Shown here: positions 1-8,378 of the stretch, one piece after another
How the letters are laid out: every line of letters starts with the position of its first letter
Numbering within the stretch: position 1 is the first letter of the stretch
The notes under the pieces: model-generated
The model's database searches: none
Seen by the model: the letters and a program-made list of their open reading frames with translations, nothing else
Told to the model about the DNA's origin: nothing
Position numbers and translations under genes: made by a program
Assembly: GCA_004297935.1 (NCBI GenBank)
Contig: SCRE01000023.1
Location: 186,001-250,000 of the forward strand
DNA length: 64,000 nucleotides
Direction: 5' to 3'
Origin: Microbacteriaceae bacterium
Lineage (GTDB): Bacteria; Actinomycetota; Actinomycetes; Actinomycetales; Microbacteriaceae

Positions 1-245
1 CGGCAATGATCGAAGACAGCAACTTCCTGGCCTATCAAGCAAAGCTTGACCCCAGTCTCAAGGTCACGGGTGACCAGCTGGTCCCCCTTGAGTACAACGC
101 CATGGCCGTGAAACAAGGCGACCAGATCTGGTTGAACTGGATGAACCTGTTCCTGTTCGACTACAACGCCTCGGGGCAGAACGCAACCGACTACCAGAAA
201 TGGTTCGGCATCAAGCCCAAGTATCCGCTGCAACCGCAGTACTAA
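1..245 (+). CDS. Polar amino-acid ABC transporter, substrate-binding protein (C-terminal part)
   Basis: Only the last 80 or so codons are in the window; the gene begins upstream of base 1. The visible part is the end of a family-3 type solute-binding protein: a stretch around GDQLVPLEYNAMAVKQGD followed by WLNWMNLFLFDY, as in the closing lobe of these binding proteins, where the last helices pack after the phrase about the remaining current ligand channel. It ends 27 bases before the permease gene on the same strand, so it is almost certainly the extracytoplasmic receptor of the transporter that follows. The substrate cannot be read from this fragment; family membership suggests a polar amino acid or similar cation. 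Confidence 0.8.
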   Translation, partial: AMIEDSNFLAYQAKLDPSLKVTGDQLVPLEYNAMAVKQGDQIWLNWMNLFLFDYNASGQNATDYQKWFGIKPKYPLQPQY

Positions 246-272
246 TCAACCGGACAAAGGCGGAGGTGATTG

Positions 273-1007
273 ATGCTATACCAGTGGCTCACTGTTTTTG
301 GATACTTACCAGTAATTCTCCAAGCTGCGCTGCTGGCGATCGAGGTCACCATCCTGGCATTCGTGCTCGCGCTTGCGCTTGGCGTCGTCGCGGCACTGGG
401 AAGAAATTCACGCTTCAAGATCCTCCGCCTCGGGGCCGGTGTCTATGTCGAAGTAATCCGCAACACACCGGTCCTGCTGCAAATCTTTGTCGCCTTCTTC
501 GCCGTTCCATCCCTCGGCATAAACATCGATGCGTTCTCGGCCGGTGTCATGGCATTGGGCGTGAACGTCGGTGCTTACCTGTGCGAGGTCTTTCGAGCAG
601 GAATCTCCTCCGTGTCGAAGGGACAGCTTGAGGCTGCGCGAATACTCGGTTTGGGCGAGGCGCAAGTCTTCACATACGTCGTCTTACCTCAGGCCCTTCG
701 AAACGTATACCCCGCTGTCATTAACAACCTGATCCAGATCCTGCTCGGAACCTCGCTACTGTCGGCGATTGCATTACCTGAGCTAACAGGGATGGCGACC
801 ATTCTTAACGCACGTACCTTGATATTCCTGCCAATCTTCACGATCACGCTTCTGATTTACCTCATCTTGAGCAATGCACTGTCGTTGATCGGTGCCGCGG
901 TCGGTAAGAGGATATTCAAACCTGCACTCATCATGCGACGGTCGACACTTGGCACGAGGTTCGCCGTCAGACGGGTCGGTCGGCCTGCGATGGGAGTGAA
1001 GAAGTGA
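273..1007 (+). CDS. Polar amino-acid ABC transporter permease (HisM/GlnP family), first copy
   Basis: Integral membrane subunit of an amino-acid importer. About five hydrophobic helices are visible, and the EAA loop reads EAARILGLGEAQVFTYVVLPQALR, of which the core EAARILGLG contacts the ATPase. N-terminal GYLPVILQAALLAIEVTILAF is the first membrane helix. A strong ribosome-binding site GGAGG at 262-266 lies 6 bases before ATG 273; a TTG at 270 is in frame but too close. It overlaps the next permease by 4 bases (GTGA), so the two are translationally coupled and probably form a heterodimeric channel. The 244-residue length is normal, with a slightly long basic C-terminal tail. Confidence 0.9.
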   Translation: MLYQWLTVFGYLPVILQAALLAIEVTILAFVLALALGVVAALGRNSRFKILRLGAGVYVEVIRNTPVLLQIFVAFFAVPSLGINIDAFSAGVMALGVNVGAYLCEVFRAGISSVSKGQLEAARILGLGEAQVFTYVVLPQALRNVYPAVINNLIQILLGTSLLSAIALPELTGMATILNARTLIFLPIFTITLLIYLILSNALSLIGAAVGKRIFKPALIMRRSTLGTRFAVRRVGRPAMGVKK

Positions 1008-1651
1008 ACGTGTCCGCCGTGCTTTCCGGATTGCCCTTTCTTCTCCAGGGTCTTGTTATCACGCTGCTCCTCTCCGTTGCGTCCATGGTTGGGAGCACAC
1101 TTGTCGGCCTGATTGCAGCCACTTTACGGTCGTCGCGGGTCCCGGTGGGTGCGCAAGTCGCTCGGGTGTACATCGAGATCTTCCGCGGTTCACCGTTGTT
1201 GATCACGCTGCTTTTTGTCTATTTCGGTGCCGGGTATCTGGGCTACTCGATTGATCTCTTTGCGGCAGCAGTCATCGGCATAAGTACCTATGAAGGCGCC
1301 TACATCGCCGAAATCGTCAGAGCCGGTATCGAAGCCGTGCCCCGCGCCCAATGGGAGGCTTCTCGTATTCTCGGGCTATCCACTACCCAAACGTTTCTCC
1401 ACGTGATCCTCCCACAGACGAGAAAGATCGTGCTGCCGCCGCTTGTTGGACAATACATCGCTCTGATCAAAGACACTTCAATCGCCTATGTGATCGGTCT
1501 GGCAGAACTGACTCGCTCTGGGCAGTCGATCGTGGACCGTCTTGGGCAACCCGTCTTGGTCTATGCCGCTATAGCGGCCCTGTATTTCATCATCTGCTAT
1601 CCGCTATCGCGTTGGGTGCGGAGCCTGGAGAAAAGGAACTCACTGACATGA
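1004..1651 (+). CDS. Polar amino-acid ABC transporter permease (HisM/GlnP family), second copy
   Basis: Second transmembrane subunit of the importer, 215 residues, GTG start embedded in the stop of the preceding permease. The EAA loop is visible as [21 protein letters not shown] around residues 118-138, and the family phrase [17 protein letters not shown] lies near residues 60-76. Five membrane helices are predicted by eye. Its end overlaps the ATPase gene by four bases (ATGA), completing a compact permease-permease-ATPase unit. Binding protein, both permeases and ATPase are all present, so the transporter is complete apart from the 5' part cut by the window edge. Confidence 0.9.
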   Translation: MNVSAVLSGLPFLLQGLVITLLLSVASMVGSTLVGLIAATLRSSRVPVGAQVARVYIEIFRGSPLLITLLFVYFGAGYLGYSIDLFAAAVIGISTYEGAYIAEIVRAGIEAVPRAQWEASRILGLSTTQTFLHVILPQTRKIVLPPLVGQYIALIKDTSIAYVIGLAELTRSGQSIVDRLGQPVLVYAAIAALYFIICYPLSRWVRSLEKRNSLT

Positions 1652-2406
1652 GCACGGACGTACGCCCAACACCGGACCCACGGATCCAGCTGAATGAGGT
1701 GACGAAATCTTTCGGCCAGGTTGAAGTGCTGAAAGGCATCACTCTCCATGTCTTGGAGGGCGAAGTCCTTGCCGTCATTGGCGCCTCTGGCTCGGGTAAG
1801 AGCACGGTGCTGCGCATTATGAGCGGATTGGAGGTTGCCGACAGTGGCGAGGTCTGGGTCAACTCGACGCCTCTCCACGACCCCCATCGTGCCAAGGAGA
1901 TCCGCGGCCATGTCGGCATGGTATTTCAACAGTTCAATCTCTTTCCGCACTTGACCGCTCAAGCGAACGTCACCCTCGCACTCGTCAAAGCGCGCAAATA
2001 CTCTCGTAAAGAAGCAACCGTACGTGCGCGTTCCGTACTTGATCGGGTGGGACTGTTGGAACGCGCCGAGAACTATCCGTCTCAACTTTCAGGCGGGCAG
2101 CAGCAGCGTGTCGCTATCGCGCGGGCCCTTGCCGTCGAGCCCACCATCATGTTCTTTGATGAGGCGACCTCGGCACTCGATCCTGAGCTCGTAGGCGAGG
2201 TAACCGCGGTGATGCGGGATCTTGCGAGCGAGGGTATGACCATGGTCGTTGTCACGCACGAGATGTCCTTCGCGCGGCAAACGGCGGACCGGGTGGTCTT
2301 CATGGATCAGGGTGTGATCGCAGAACAAGGCAACCCCGAAGACGTCTTCGTGCACCCGCAGAACGAGCGAACGAGACAGTTCCTCCACCGAGTTCTCGAT
2401 GTGTGA
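1648..2406 (+). CDS. Polar amino-acid ABC transporter ATPase (GlnQ/HisP family)
   Basis: Cytoplasmic ATPase that powers the importer. Walker [10 protein letters not shown] is at residues 45-53, the Q-loop [11 protein letters not shown] starts at 91, the ABC signature LSGGQ is at 147-151, Walker B IMFFDEA ends with D171/E172, and the H-loop histidine is H204 in VVTHEM. All catalytic residues are present and the 252-residue length is typical. The start is ATG 1648, overlapping the permease stop, with AAAGGAAC about ten bases upstream; the open frame extends further 5' but only inside the permease gene. Phrases such as [14 protein letters not shown] are characteristic of the polar amino-acid subfamily. 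Confidence 0.93.
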   Translation: MSTDVRPTPDPRIQLNEVTKSFGQVEVLKGITLHVLEGEVLAVIGASGSGKSTVLRIMSGLEVADSGEVWVNSTPLHDPHRAKEIRGHVGMVFQQFNLFPHLTAQANVTLALVKARKYSRKEATVRARSVLDRVGLLERAENYPSQLSGGQQQRVAIARALAVEPTIMFFDEATSALDPELVGEVTAVMRDLASEGMTMVVVTHEMSFARQTADRVVFMDQGVIAEQGNPEDVFVHPQNERTRQFLHRVLDV

Positions 2407-2515
2407 CCGGCCAGCGCCATTGATCACCACGGCGTACGCGTTGCTCCGGCCCGATGCTGAGAACGCAGGTCGACTTCACGCGCCCGCATAATCCCCAAAA
2501 GAAGGAGAAACATCC

Positions 2516-2902
2516 ATGGTGAAAAGCGCCGTCCACACCGAGCACGCGCCGCAACCGGCCGGTCCGTACAGCCAGGGCATCGAGGCGAACGGGTTTCTGT
2601 ACACCGCCGGGTTCGGCCCGCAGAATCCCGCCGGCGGCGGAGCTGTCGCCGACACGGTGGCCGAACAGACCCGTCAGGTCATGCGCAACGTGCAGGCGGT
2701 CCTCGCCGAACGCGGACTCACCATGGACGACTGCGTGAAGACCACGGTGCACCTGTCCGACTTGGCCGACTTCGCAGAGTTCAATGCCGCATATGAGGAG
2801 TTCTTCACGAAACCCTATCCCGTGCGCACCACTGTCGGGTCGCAGTTGGTCGGAATCCGGGTTGAGATCGACGCTGTCGCGGTCATTCCCGACGGCGCGT
2901 GA
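2516..2902 (+). CDS. RidA family enamine/imine deaminase
   Basis: 128-residue member of the YjgF/YER057c/UK114 family, which hydrolyses reactive 2-aminoacrylate-type enamines and imines to keto acids. The family landmarks are present: PAGPYSQGIE near the N-terminus, LSDLADFAEFNAAYEEFF in the middle, and the active-site arginine R104 in YPVRTTVG, followed by E117 in VEIDAVA. A good ribosome-binding site (GAAGGAGAAA) precedes ATG 2516 by about eight bases. It lies 109 bases after the amino-acid transporter ATPase on the same strand, so it may detoxify imines formed when the imported amino acid is catabolised. The gene is followed by a hairpin shared with the convergent IclR gene. Confidence 0.93.
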   Translation: MVKSAVHTEHAPQPAGPYSQGIEANGFLYTAGFGPQNPAGGGAVADTVAEQTRQVMRNVQAVLAERGLTMDDCVKTTVHLSDLADFAEFNAAYEEFFTKPYPVRTTVGSQLVGIRVEIDAVAVIPDGA

Positions 2903-2917
2903 CGCAGCCGGCAGGTG

Positions 2918-2947
2918 TGACGGCCCAGACAGCGGCTCGGGCCGTCA
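2918..2947. terminator. Bidirectional hairpin between ridA and the IclR gene
   Basis: TGACGGCCC (2918-2926) and GGGCCGTCA (2939-2947) form a perfect 9-bp stem around a 12-base loop. It lies between two convergent genes and overlaps the IclR stop codon at 2945-2947. No U-run follows, which is common for terminators in GC-rich actinobacteria. Confidence 0.6.
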
Positions 2948-3676
2948 GCCGAGTTCTCGGGAGATCGCCGCAGCGCTTCGCTGCATCAGCGGAATGTGCG
3001 GGAGCAATTGGTCCAGATCCTGCACCATGCGGATAGCCGTGAGCGAGAGTCCGCCGACGACGTGCGATGAGGCCCAGATGGGCACCGCCACGCAGTTGAC
3101 GAAATCCTCGAACTCGCCGCGGTCCGCGGCCCAGCCCTGCTCGGCCACAATGTCCAATTCCGCGGCAAGCGCCGGGTAGGTGGTGATCGTCGATTCGGTG
3201 TACTTCTTCCAGTCGGTTCCGGCGAGCACCGCGTCGCGTTCTGCCGTGCCCGAATATGCGAGAATCGCCTTCCCCACCGCACTGCAGTGTGGGCGCACGG
3301 GGGAACCGACGCGCGAGTACATACGCAGACCACTCGCGTCTTCGACTTTGTCCACATAGATGATCGAGTCGTCCATCAGTGCTGCTACATGCACTGTATT
3401 GCCGACGAGGCGGTGCAGCCTGCGGACAGTCGCGAATGCGGCCTGACGCAGATCGAGGCTCTCCAATGATGCCTGACCGAGCGCAACCAGGCGGAAGGCG
3501 AGCGCGTATGTTCCGTCTCGGCGCCGACGAACGTAACCGACCTCTTCGAGAGTCTGCAATTCGCGGAACATGGTCGAGCGGTGCAGTTCGAACTCCTCAG
3601 CGAGCTGGGCCACCGACTTCGGCGCCGCTGCAATCGAATCGATGATGTTCGCTGCCCGCCTCACGCTCTGTGACAT
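2945..3676 (-). CDS. IclR-family transcriptional regulator
   Basis: 243-residue regulator with an N-terminal winged helix-turn-helix (residues 1 to about 65: SVAQLAEEFELHRSTMFREL) and a C-terminal IclR effector-binding domain (GNTVHVAALMDDSIIYVDKV through HCSAVGKAILA to the end). The start is set at ATG 3676 (MSQSVRRAAN), which matches where family members begin. The open frame continues upstream to 3910, but that stretch shows no similarity to IclR proteins and overlaps an amidohydrolase scar in another frame. It is convergent with ridA and divergent from the kinase gene. A palindrome at 4020-4035 in the divergent region is a candidate operator. It probably controls the local catabolic genes by sensing an acid intermediate. 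Confidence 0.92.
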   Translation of the reverse strand: MSQSVRRAANIIDSIAAAPKSVAQLAEEFELHRSTMFRELQTLEEVGYVRRRRDGTYALAFRLVALGQASLESLDLRQAAFATVRRLHRLVGNTVHVAALMDDSIIYVDKVEDASGLRMYSRVGSPVRPHCSAVGKAILAYSGTAERDAVLAGTDWKKYTESTITTYPALAAELDIVAEQGWAADRGEFEDFVNCVAVPIWASSHVVGGLSLTAIRMVQDLDQLLPHIPLMQRSAAAISRELG

Positions 3677-3683
3677 CGCCGCA

Positions 3684-3827
3684 CTACCTTTCGCCGTGCT
3701 CGCGGCGCAGTCCACGGCCGGGAGCACGGCCCACGAGCATACCGTCGAACGAACCGTCGACCAGGACATCCGTGCGTCGCATACCCGTGTCGTCGACGAC
3801 CGTTCCTCCGGACAGCACCACCTGCAT
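3684..3827 (-). pseudogene. Amidohydrolase / N-acyl-D-amino-acid deacylase, reduced to a 47-codon deletion scar
   Basis: The frame starts at ATG 3827 with a good ribosome-binding site (AAAGGA, six bases upstream) and stops at TAG 3686-3684, eight bases before the IclR start. Its first 20 residues, MQVVLSGGTVVDDTGMRRTD, are the typical beta-strand start of D-aminoacylase-like amidohydrolases. The remaining 27 residues (VLVDG, then LVGRAPGRGLRR) look like the typical last strand and tail of the same enzymes (a VNG/VDG ... G(R)xPGRxLRR pattern). The simplest reading is an in-frame internal deletion of well over 1 kb, perhaps by recombination between two similar VLVDG-coding stretches. This is by eye from family knowledge. 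No catalytic residues remain. Confidence 0.6.
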
Positions 3828-3850
3828 GTTCTATTCCTTTCGCCCGTGCC

Positions 3851-3906
3851 GCATTGTGGGCGTCGCATCGTGACGGTGGCATTGTGGGCTTCGCATCGTG
3901 ACGGTC
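3851..3906 (-). repeat. Two tandem 28-bp repeats upstream of the amidohydrolase scar
   Basis: Two adjacent 28-base copies (3851-3878 and 3879-3906) beginning GCATTGTGGG differ at only two positions. A decayed third copy (GCATCGTGGCC...) follows to about 3935. The DNA lies between the scar and the kinase, in non-coding sequence. Function unknown; it may be slippage-derived like the other short tandem repeats in this window. Confidence 0.7.
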
Positions 3907-4019
3907 GCATCGTGGCCGCTGAATCGCGGGCGCTGGATCGCGGGCGCTACGTCGCGCCCAAAGAGAAGGCGGTCACGAGAGTCGAGTATAGATCGCCGCC
4001 ATGGCATTTGTGCAAATGT

Positions 4020-4035
4020 TGCAACGTAAGTTGCA
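4020..4035. promoter_or_regulatory. Perfect inverted repeat TGCAAC-GTAA-GTTGCA, candidate IclR operator
   Basis: A 6-4-6 perfect palindrome sits in the divergent region between the IclR-side genes and the kinase, 30 bases before the kinase start codon. The surroundings are AT-richer than the flanks and contain related half-sites (TTGTGCAAATGTTGCAAC just upstream). Position and symmetry fit an autoregulatory IclR binding site; the regulator-operator pairing is inferred. Confidence 0.5.
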
Positions 4036-4065
4036 CATTACACACAATGTGCGCACAGTTGGATC

Positions 4066-4974
4066 GTGCCCGCCCGACCAGTTCCCCAGGTGATCACCAT
4101 CGGCGAGACGATGGCGCTGGTCGCCCCTGCGAAAGCCGAGCCACTGGCAACGGCGCGGGACATTCGCCTGCACGCCGGCGGTGCGGAGTCCAATGTGGCG
4201 TCTCATCTGGCCGAGATGGGCATCGCGACGGCCTGGGCGAGCGCCCTGGGCGACGACGCGCTCGGGCATCGCGTTTGTCAATCCGTCAGACGTCACGGCG
4301 TGGACACTCGCTGGGTCGGCTTCGATCCGAATGCGCCCACCGGCGTGTATTTCAAGGACCCCGGGCGCGGCGTGCTGTATTACCGGCGCGACTCTGCGGC
4401 ATCCCGAATGAGCCCGGCCACCGTGGCAAGCATCCCTCTCGAAGATGCTGAGATCGTGCATGTTTCCGGGATCACTCCGGCACTGTCCGACAGTTGCGCC
4501 GCATTGGTGGAGGCCGTATTCGAGCGCGTCGCCGAGAGCAGCGCGATCCTGAGCTTCGACGTGAACTATCGGCGGGCGCTGTGGGCCGAGGGCGTGGCGG
4601 GCACCGTCTTGCGTTCACTGGCGAACCGCGCGGACCTCGTCTTCGTCGGCCTGGACGAGGCACAGGTGCTGTGGGGTTGCCGCACCGCAGAGGACGTGCG
4701 GGCGCTGTTGCCGGAGCCCGAACGATTGGTCGTGAAGGACGGAAGCGTGGGTGCCACCGAGTTCACCGGCGGCGACAGCGTGTTCGTTCCGGCGATTCCA
4801 ACGGATGTCGTGGAGGCGGTGGGCGCGGGCGACGCATTCGCCGCGGGATACCTCGCTGCTCTGCTGCGCGGCGAGCCCGCGCTCGACCGACTTCGATCCG
4901 GACACGAGCGCGCCAGATTGGTTTTGCTCTCGACCAGCGATTTCATCGATGAGGCGATCACAGGAAAGGCCTAG
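4066..4974 (+). CDS. PfkB-family sugar kinase, probably 2-keto-3-deoxygluconate kinase type
   Basis: 302-residue ribokinase-like enzyme that would phosphorylate a sugar acid or ketose with ATP. Early family signature HAGGAESNVASHLAEMG (about residues 32-48), GYR-type substrate loop replaced by GVYFKDPGRGVLYYRR (characteristic of KDG kinases), FDVNYRRALW near residue 165, and the PfkB signature 2 with catalytic base VEAVGAGDAFAAGYLAA near residue 250. GTG 4066 is used as start; no strong ribosome-binding site is visible. The aldolase follows immediately, and kinase plus KDPG aldolase is the classical pair that converts 2-keto-3-deoxygluconate to pyruvate and glyceraldehyde 3-phosphate. The neighbouring amidohydrolase scar suggests that the cluster may originally have served an amino-sugar or N-acyl compound. 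Confidence 0.87.
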   Translation: MPARPVPQVITIGETMALVAPAKAEPLATARDIRLHAGGAESNVASHLAEMGIATAWASALGDDALGHRVCQSVRRHGVDTRWVGFDPNAPTGVYFKDPGRGVLYYRRDSAASRMSPATVASIPLEDAEIVHVSGITPALSDSCAALVEAVFERVAESSAILSFDVNYRRALWAEGVAGTVLRSLANRADLVFVGLDEAQVLWGCRTAEDVRALLPEPERLVVKDGSVGATEFTGGDSVFVPAIPTDVVEAVGAGDAFAAGYLAALLRGEPALDRLRSGHERARLVLLSTSDFIDEAITGKA

Positions 4975-4975
4975 T

Positions 4976-5611
4976 GTGACCATGCTCGACAACTCGTGGT
5001 TCAGCGATATCTTCAGCACGGCGCCCCTGATGGCGATCATGCGTGGGATGGGAGTGCAGCGCAGCCTTGCGGTCGCCGCGGCTGCGTGGAATCTCGGCAT
5101 CGATGTCGTCGAGGTTCCGATTCAGACCACGGATGATGTCGCCGCACTTCGTGCCGTCGTCGCGGAGGCACGGGAGCGTGGGAAGGTCGTCGGCGCAGGC
5201 ACCGTGATCTCGGTCGAGCAGGTGGAGGTCGCGCTCGAGGCAGGCGCCGGGTTCACGGTGAGCCCCGGGTTCGATCTGGAGGTGGTCCGCGCATCCGCCG
5301 AGGCCGGACTGCCGCCGTTGCCGGGTGTCGGCACCGCCACCGAGGTGCAGCTGGCGTTGAAAGAGGGAGTCAGCTGGCTCAAGGCATTCCCTGCCTCGGG
5401 TCTCGGACCCGGCTGGTTCGGGGCGATGCACGGCCCGTTCCCGCAAGCGAATTTCGTGGCCACGGGTGGCATGAACGCGGCCAATGCGCGGGGATTCTTG
5501 GATGCGGGAGCACGTGTTGTCGCGGTCGGCTCCGCGCTGGAGGATGAATCCCAATTGCCGATGCTGGCTTCATTGCTCGACGGCGCTCGGCGGCGAAGGG
5601 AACAGCCCTAG
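4976..5611 (+). CDS. KDPG / 4-hydroxy-2-oxoglutarate aldolase family protein
   Basis: About 211 residues of a class I aldolase barrel that splits 2-keto-3-deoxy-6-phosphogluconate or a similar keto acid. Family marks: PLMAIMRGMG near the N-terminus (substrate-binding Arg), VVEVPIQT with the conserved Glu, VGAGTVISVEQ, SPGFDLEVV, and the Schiff-base lysine in WLKAFPAS, followed by FVATGGMNAANARGFLDAG. The start may be GTG 4976 (six bases after AGGAAAGG) or ATG 4982; GTG is chosen for the better spacing. It starts one base after the kinase stop, so the two are co-transcribed. Confidence 0.88.
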   Translation: MTMLDNSWFSDIFSTAPLMAIMRGMGVQRSLAVAAAAWNLGIDVVEVPIQTTDDVAALRAVVAEARERGKVVGAGTVISVEQVEVALEAGAGFTVSPGFDLEVVRASAEAGLPPLPGVGTATEVQLALKEGVSWLKAFPASGLGPGWFGAMHGPFPQANFVATGGMNAANARGFLDAGARVVAVGSALEDESQLPMLASLLDGARRRREQP

Positions 5612-5747
5612 CCCCACTGTCGCACGCCGAGCTTCTCACGATCGACATCCTTGCTTCAGATCAGAAGATCGAAGATATCTTCTATATGTTTTGCAATTTT
5701 GTTCTCTGTCTATAGAAATAAGTATCGATTCACGATGCGATTGACGC
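5612..5747. other. AT-rich intergenic region with palindrome GAAGATATCTTC
   Basis: This short region is markedly AT-richer than its flanks. It holds a perfect 12-base palindrome at 5671-5682 and the run TTGCAATTTTG...TATAGA. It may contain the promoter of the downstream HNH gene, but spacing of the hexamers is not canonical, so no promoter is called. Confidence 0.4.
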
Positions 5748-7027
5748 ATGACCTTGATATCGCAGCAGATCCGAGAAAGCGCCCTTCGGGTGTCCGACTC
5801 GCTTGCTGCGCACGAGTTGGCGGATGCCGCAGCAATGCGTTCCGAAGCGGACGCGCTCATTGCGGCAAGTGCGGGAGTCATCGCAAGACGTTCGGACCGC
5901 GAGTTCGGCTACCGCGGTCTGGCTGCACGCCTGGGTCAACGGTCGACCGTGGATGTGGTCCAATCGATCACCGGGTCCTCACGCGTGGAGGCGGCTCGGC
6001 GAAGCGATGGGCCAAGCGGATGTCGCGACTCGGCTGATCGACGCCGCGGAGCAGTCGCCGACGATGGACGAGCCATCGCTCGCCGGCGCTTTGGAAGTGC
6101 CGAACGGCGAATCGCCCGATGCCGATCCGGGTGCGGAATCTGCGGTGGGTTCCGCAGTCGAACTCCCTTGGTTCGAGCCGATCACGCGGGCTGTGTCGGA
6201 GCGCGTGGTGACGGCTCAGGCCGCGGAAGCAATGATCCGCGGACTCGGGCAGCCGTGCGAGCGCTGCGACTCGGAGGTGTTGCGCGCTGCAGCAGAAGAA
6301 CTGCTGGCGGATGCCGCCGGCATGAATGCGGACGCGCTGGCCAAGCAGGCCCGCTGGCTGCGTGACCGGTTGGACTCGGTCGGAGTCACCGAACGTGCAG
6401 AGAGACGGTATGCCGCACGCAAGTGGCGATTCAGCCGCAACGCAGATGGTGCACGCACAGCATGGGTGGAGTTCGACGATGAGTCCGCCGCTTGGATGGA
6501 CACCATCGTCAGCGCGGGCATGCGACCGCGACGCGGCGGCCCGCGCTTCGTTGACAAGGCGGAAGCCGAAGCCGCACAAAAGCTACAGGACGATCCGCGC
6601 ACAAACGATCAACTGGTGTTCGACCTTCTGATGGACGTGCTGCGCGCCGGTGCGACAGCCGATCCGTCCACCGGATTCGGATCGCGGCAACCAGGTCTGC
6701 GCGTCGTCATCACGAAATCAGAGTTGGACAAGCACGACGCGGACAGCAACCTGACCGGCACCGGATATCTCGAAGAAACCGGAGAAGCTGTTCCGCCTGC
6801 AATGATCGAGCGACTACTCTGCGACGTTGGAACACGTGAGGTCACCGTCGATCAGGACGGCAACCCGCTGGATGTCGGTCGAGAGCAACGCCTGTTCACC
6901 GCGAAGCAGAGAGTCGCCTTGGCGATCCGCGACGGTGGATGCATGCACCCAGGCTGCGATCGACCACCCTCCTACACCGAAGCTCACCATATCGACGAGT
7001 GGGCAGCGGATCACGGCAAAACTGATG
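5748..7027 (+). pseudogene. HNH endonuclease with DUF222 (13E12-like), 5' part; frameshifted and interrupted by an IS256 element
   Basis: Translation begins at ATG 5748 (MTLISQQIRESALRVSDSL) and carries the DUF222 domain through GYRGLAARLGQRSTVDVVQSITGSS. Near 5990-6000 the frame shifts by one: the downstream frame resumes with RRLGEAMGQADVATRLID and continues through a long DUF222 region to the zinc/HNH motif CMHPGCDRPPSYTEAHHIDEW. It then runs into the transposon end at about 7028 right after HGKTD. The missing final part of the HNH motif is found 2.65 kb downstream at 9676-9843. Two independent lesions show this is a dead gene. Intact relatives are multi-copy HNH proteins of unknown function in Microbacteriaceae; a second one lies at 49167-50750. 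Confidence 0.9.
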
Positions 7028-7055
7028 GGGACTGTCAGAGAAACGGTGGATCTGG
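7028..7055 (+). repeat. Left terminal inverted repeat of the IS256-family element
   Basis: 28 bases starting GGGACTGTCAGAG and ending AACGGTGGATCTGG; 24 of 28 match the reverse complement of 8351-8378. Confidence 0.9.
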
Positions 7056-7081
7056 GACTGGCCTGACCGAGAGGAAGGGTA

Positions 7082-8338
7082 ATGGCCCAGATGACCGAGA
7101 TGATCGATCCTGTGACGGGAGAGCTTATTGATGAACAACAGATCGCCGAGGCGCTGCTCGCGCAGGCGAAGGAGCAGGGCGTCAGCCTCGTCGGGCCTGG
7201 CGGCCTGCTCGGGGGGTTGACGAAGACGGTGCTGGAAACCGCGCTGGAAGCGGAGATGACCGAGCACCTCGGTTATGAGAAGCACGAGGTCACCGACAGT
7301 GAGAACGCCCGCAACGGGACGTGCTCGAAGACCGTGCTCACCGGGGTGGGGCCGGTGCAGATCGAGGTCCCCAGGGACAGGGATGGCTCGTTCGAGCCGA
7401 AGATCGTCCGCAAGCGTCAGCGTCGGTTGGACGGGATTGACGAGATTGTGTTGTCGTTGACGGCGCGGGGGCTGACCACTGGTGAGGTCGCTGCGCACTT
7501 GGACGGCGTCTACAGCGCCAGTGTCAGCAAGGACACGATCTCGAAAATCACCGACAAGGTGATCGAGGAGATGACCGAGTGGCAGAATCGCCCGTTGGAC
7601 CGGGTGTACCCGGTGGTGTTCATCGACGCGATCGTGGTGAAGGTGCGGGACGGGCAGGTCCGGAACAAGCCGTTCTACGTCGCTATCGGCGTCACCACCG
7701 CCGGGGAACGCGACATCCTCGGGATCTGGGCCGGCGACGGCGGTGAGGGTGCGAAGTTCTGGCTGGGTGTGCTGACCGACATCAAGAACCGGGGCGTGGA
7801 GGACGCGTGCATCGTGGTGTGCGACGGGCTCAAGGGGCTCCCTGAGTCGATCAACACGACGTGGGAGTACGCCGTGGTGCAGACATGCATCATTCACCTG
7901 ATTCGGAACACGTTCAAGTTCGCGTCACGGAAGTACTGGGACCAGATCGCCCGTGACCTGCGCCCGGTCTATACGGCGCCGACCGAGGCCGCAGCTCGGG
8001 CAAGGTTCGAGGAGTTCGCGGAGACGTGGTACACCATGTATCCGGCGATCCGCAAGCTCTGGGAGAACGCCTGGAGCGAGTTCATCCCGTTCCTGGACTA
8101 CGACGTCGAGATCCGCCGCATCATCTGCAGCACGAATGCGATCGAGTCCCTCAACGCGAGGTACCGCCGAGCGGTCCGCGCGCGGGGCCACTTCCCGAAC
8201 GACGCCGCCGCACTGAAGTGCCTGTATCTCGTGACCCGGTCGCTTGACCCGACCGGTAAGGGTAGGGCACGCTGGGTGACGAGGTGGAAGCCCGCACTCA
8301 ACGCCTTCGCGATCACCTTCGAAGGCCGAATCAACTGA
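7082..8338 (+). CDS. IS256-family (Mutator-like) DDE transposase
   Basis: 418-residue transposase that cuts and moves the surrounding element. The catalytic triad is visible: D172 in VFIDAIVVKV, D238 in IVVCDGLKGL and E345 in STNAIESLNARYR. Other family marks are EMTEHLGYEKHE near residue 60 and NGTCSKTV near residue 78. The zinc-like CxxH of the family reads CIIHLIRN at about 259-266. ATG 7082 is preceded at ideal distance by GAGGAAGG. The reading frame is intact from start to stop, so the element could still be active. The gene lies entirely inside the IS and ends 12 bases before the right inverted repeat. Confidence 0.95.
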   Translation: MAQMTEMIDPVTGELIDEQQIAEALLAQAKEQGVSLVGPGGLLGGLTKTVLETALEAEMTEHLGYEKHEVTDSENARNGTCSKTVLTGVGPVQIEVPRDRDGSFEPKIVRKRQRRLDGIDEIVLSLTARGLTTGEVAAHLDGVYSASVSKDTISKITDKVIEEMTEWQNRPLDRVYPVVFIDAIVVKVRDGQVRNKPFYVAIGVTTAGERDILGIWAGDGGEGAKFWLGVLTDIKNRGVEDACIVVCDGLKGLPESINTTWEYAVVQTCIIHLIRNTFKFASRKYWDQIARDLRPVYTAPTEAAARARFEEFAETWYTMYPAIRKLWENAWSEFIPFLDYDVEIRRIICSTNAIESLNARYRRAVRARGHFPNDAAALKCLYLVTRSLDPTGKGRARWVTRWKPALNAFAITFEGRIN

Positions 8339-8350
8339 AATGCGCCAGGA

Positions 8351-8378
8351 CCAGATCCACCGTTAATCTGACACACCC
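8351..8378 (-). repeat. Right terminal inverted repeat of the IS256-family element
   Basis: 28 bases beginning CCAGATCCACCGTT and ending TCTGACACACCC; mirror of the left end with four mismatches. Confidence 0.9.

Larger units (their letters stand above)
7028..8378 (+). mobile_element. IS256-family insertion sequence, complete
   Basis: 1351-bp element with one transposase gene between imperfect 28-bp terminal inverted repeats (7028-7055 and 8351-8378, 24 of 28 positions matching; both arms share AACGGTGGATCTGG at the inner end and TGTCAGA nearer the tip). Size, single long transposase and inverted-repeat length fit IS256. No 8-9 bp target duplication can be seen at the borders, which suggests that flanking DNA was rearranged or deleted after insertion. 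The left border cuts the HNH gene right after its HHIDEW motif. Confidence 0.93.

Noticed and set aside
3677-3910. N-terminal extension of the IclR gene to 3910
   Set aside because: The extra 78 residues are not regulator-like and overlap the amidohydrolase scar in another frame; ATG 3676 has the family N-terminus.
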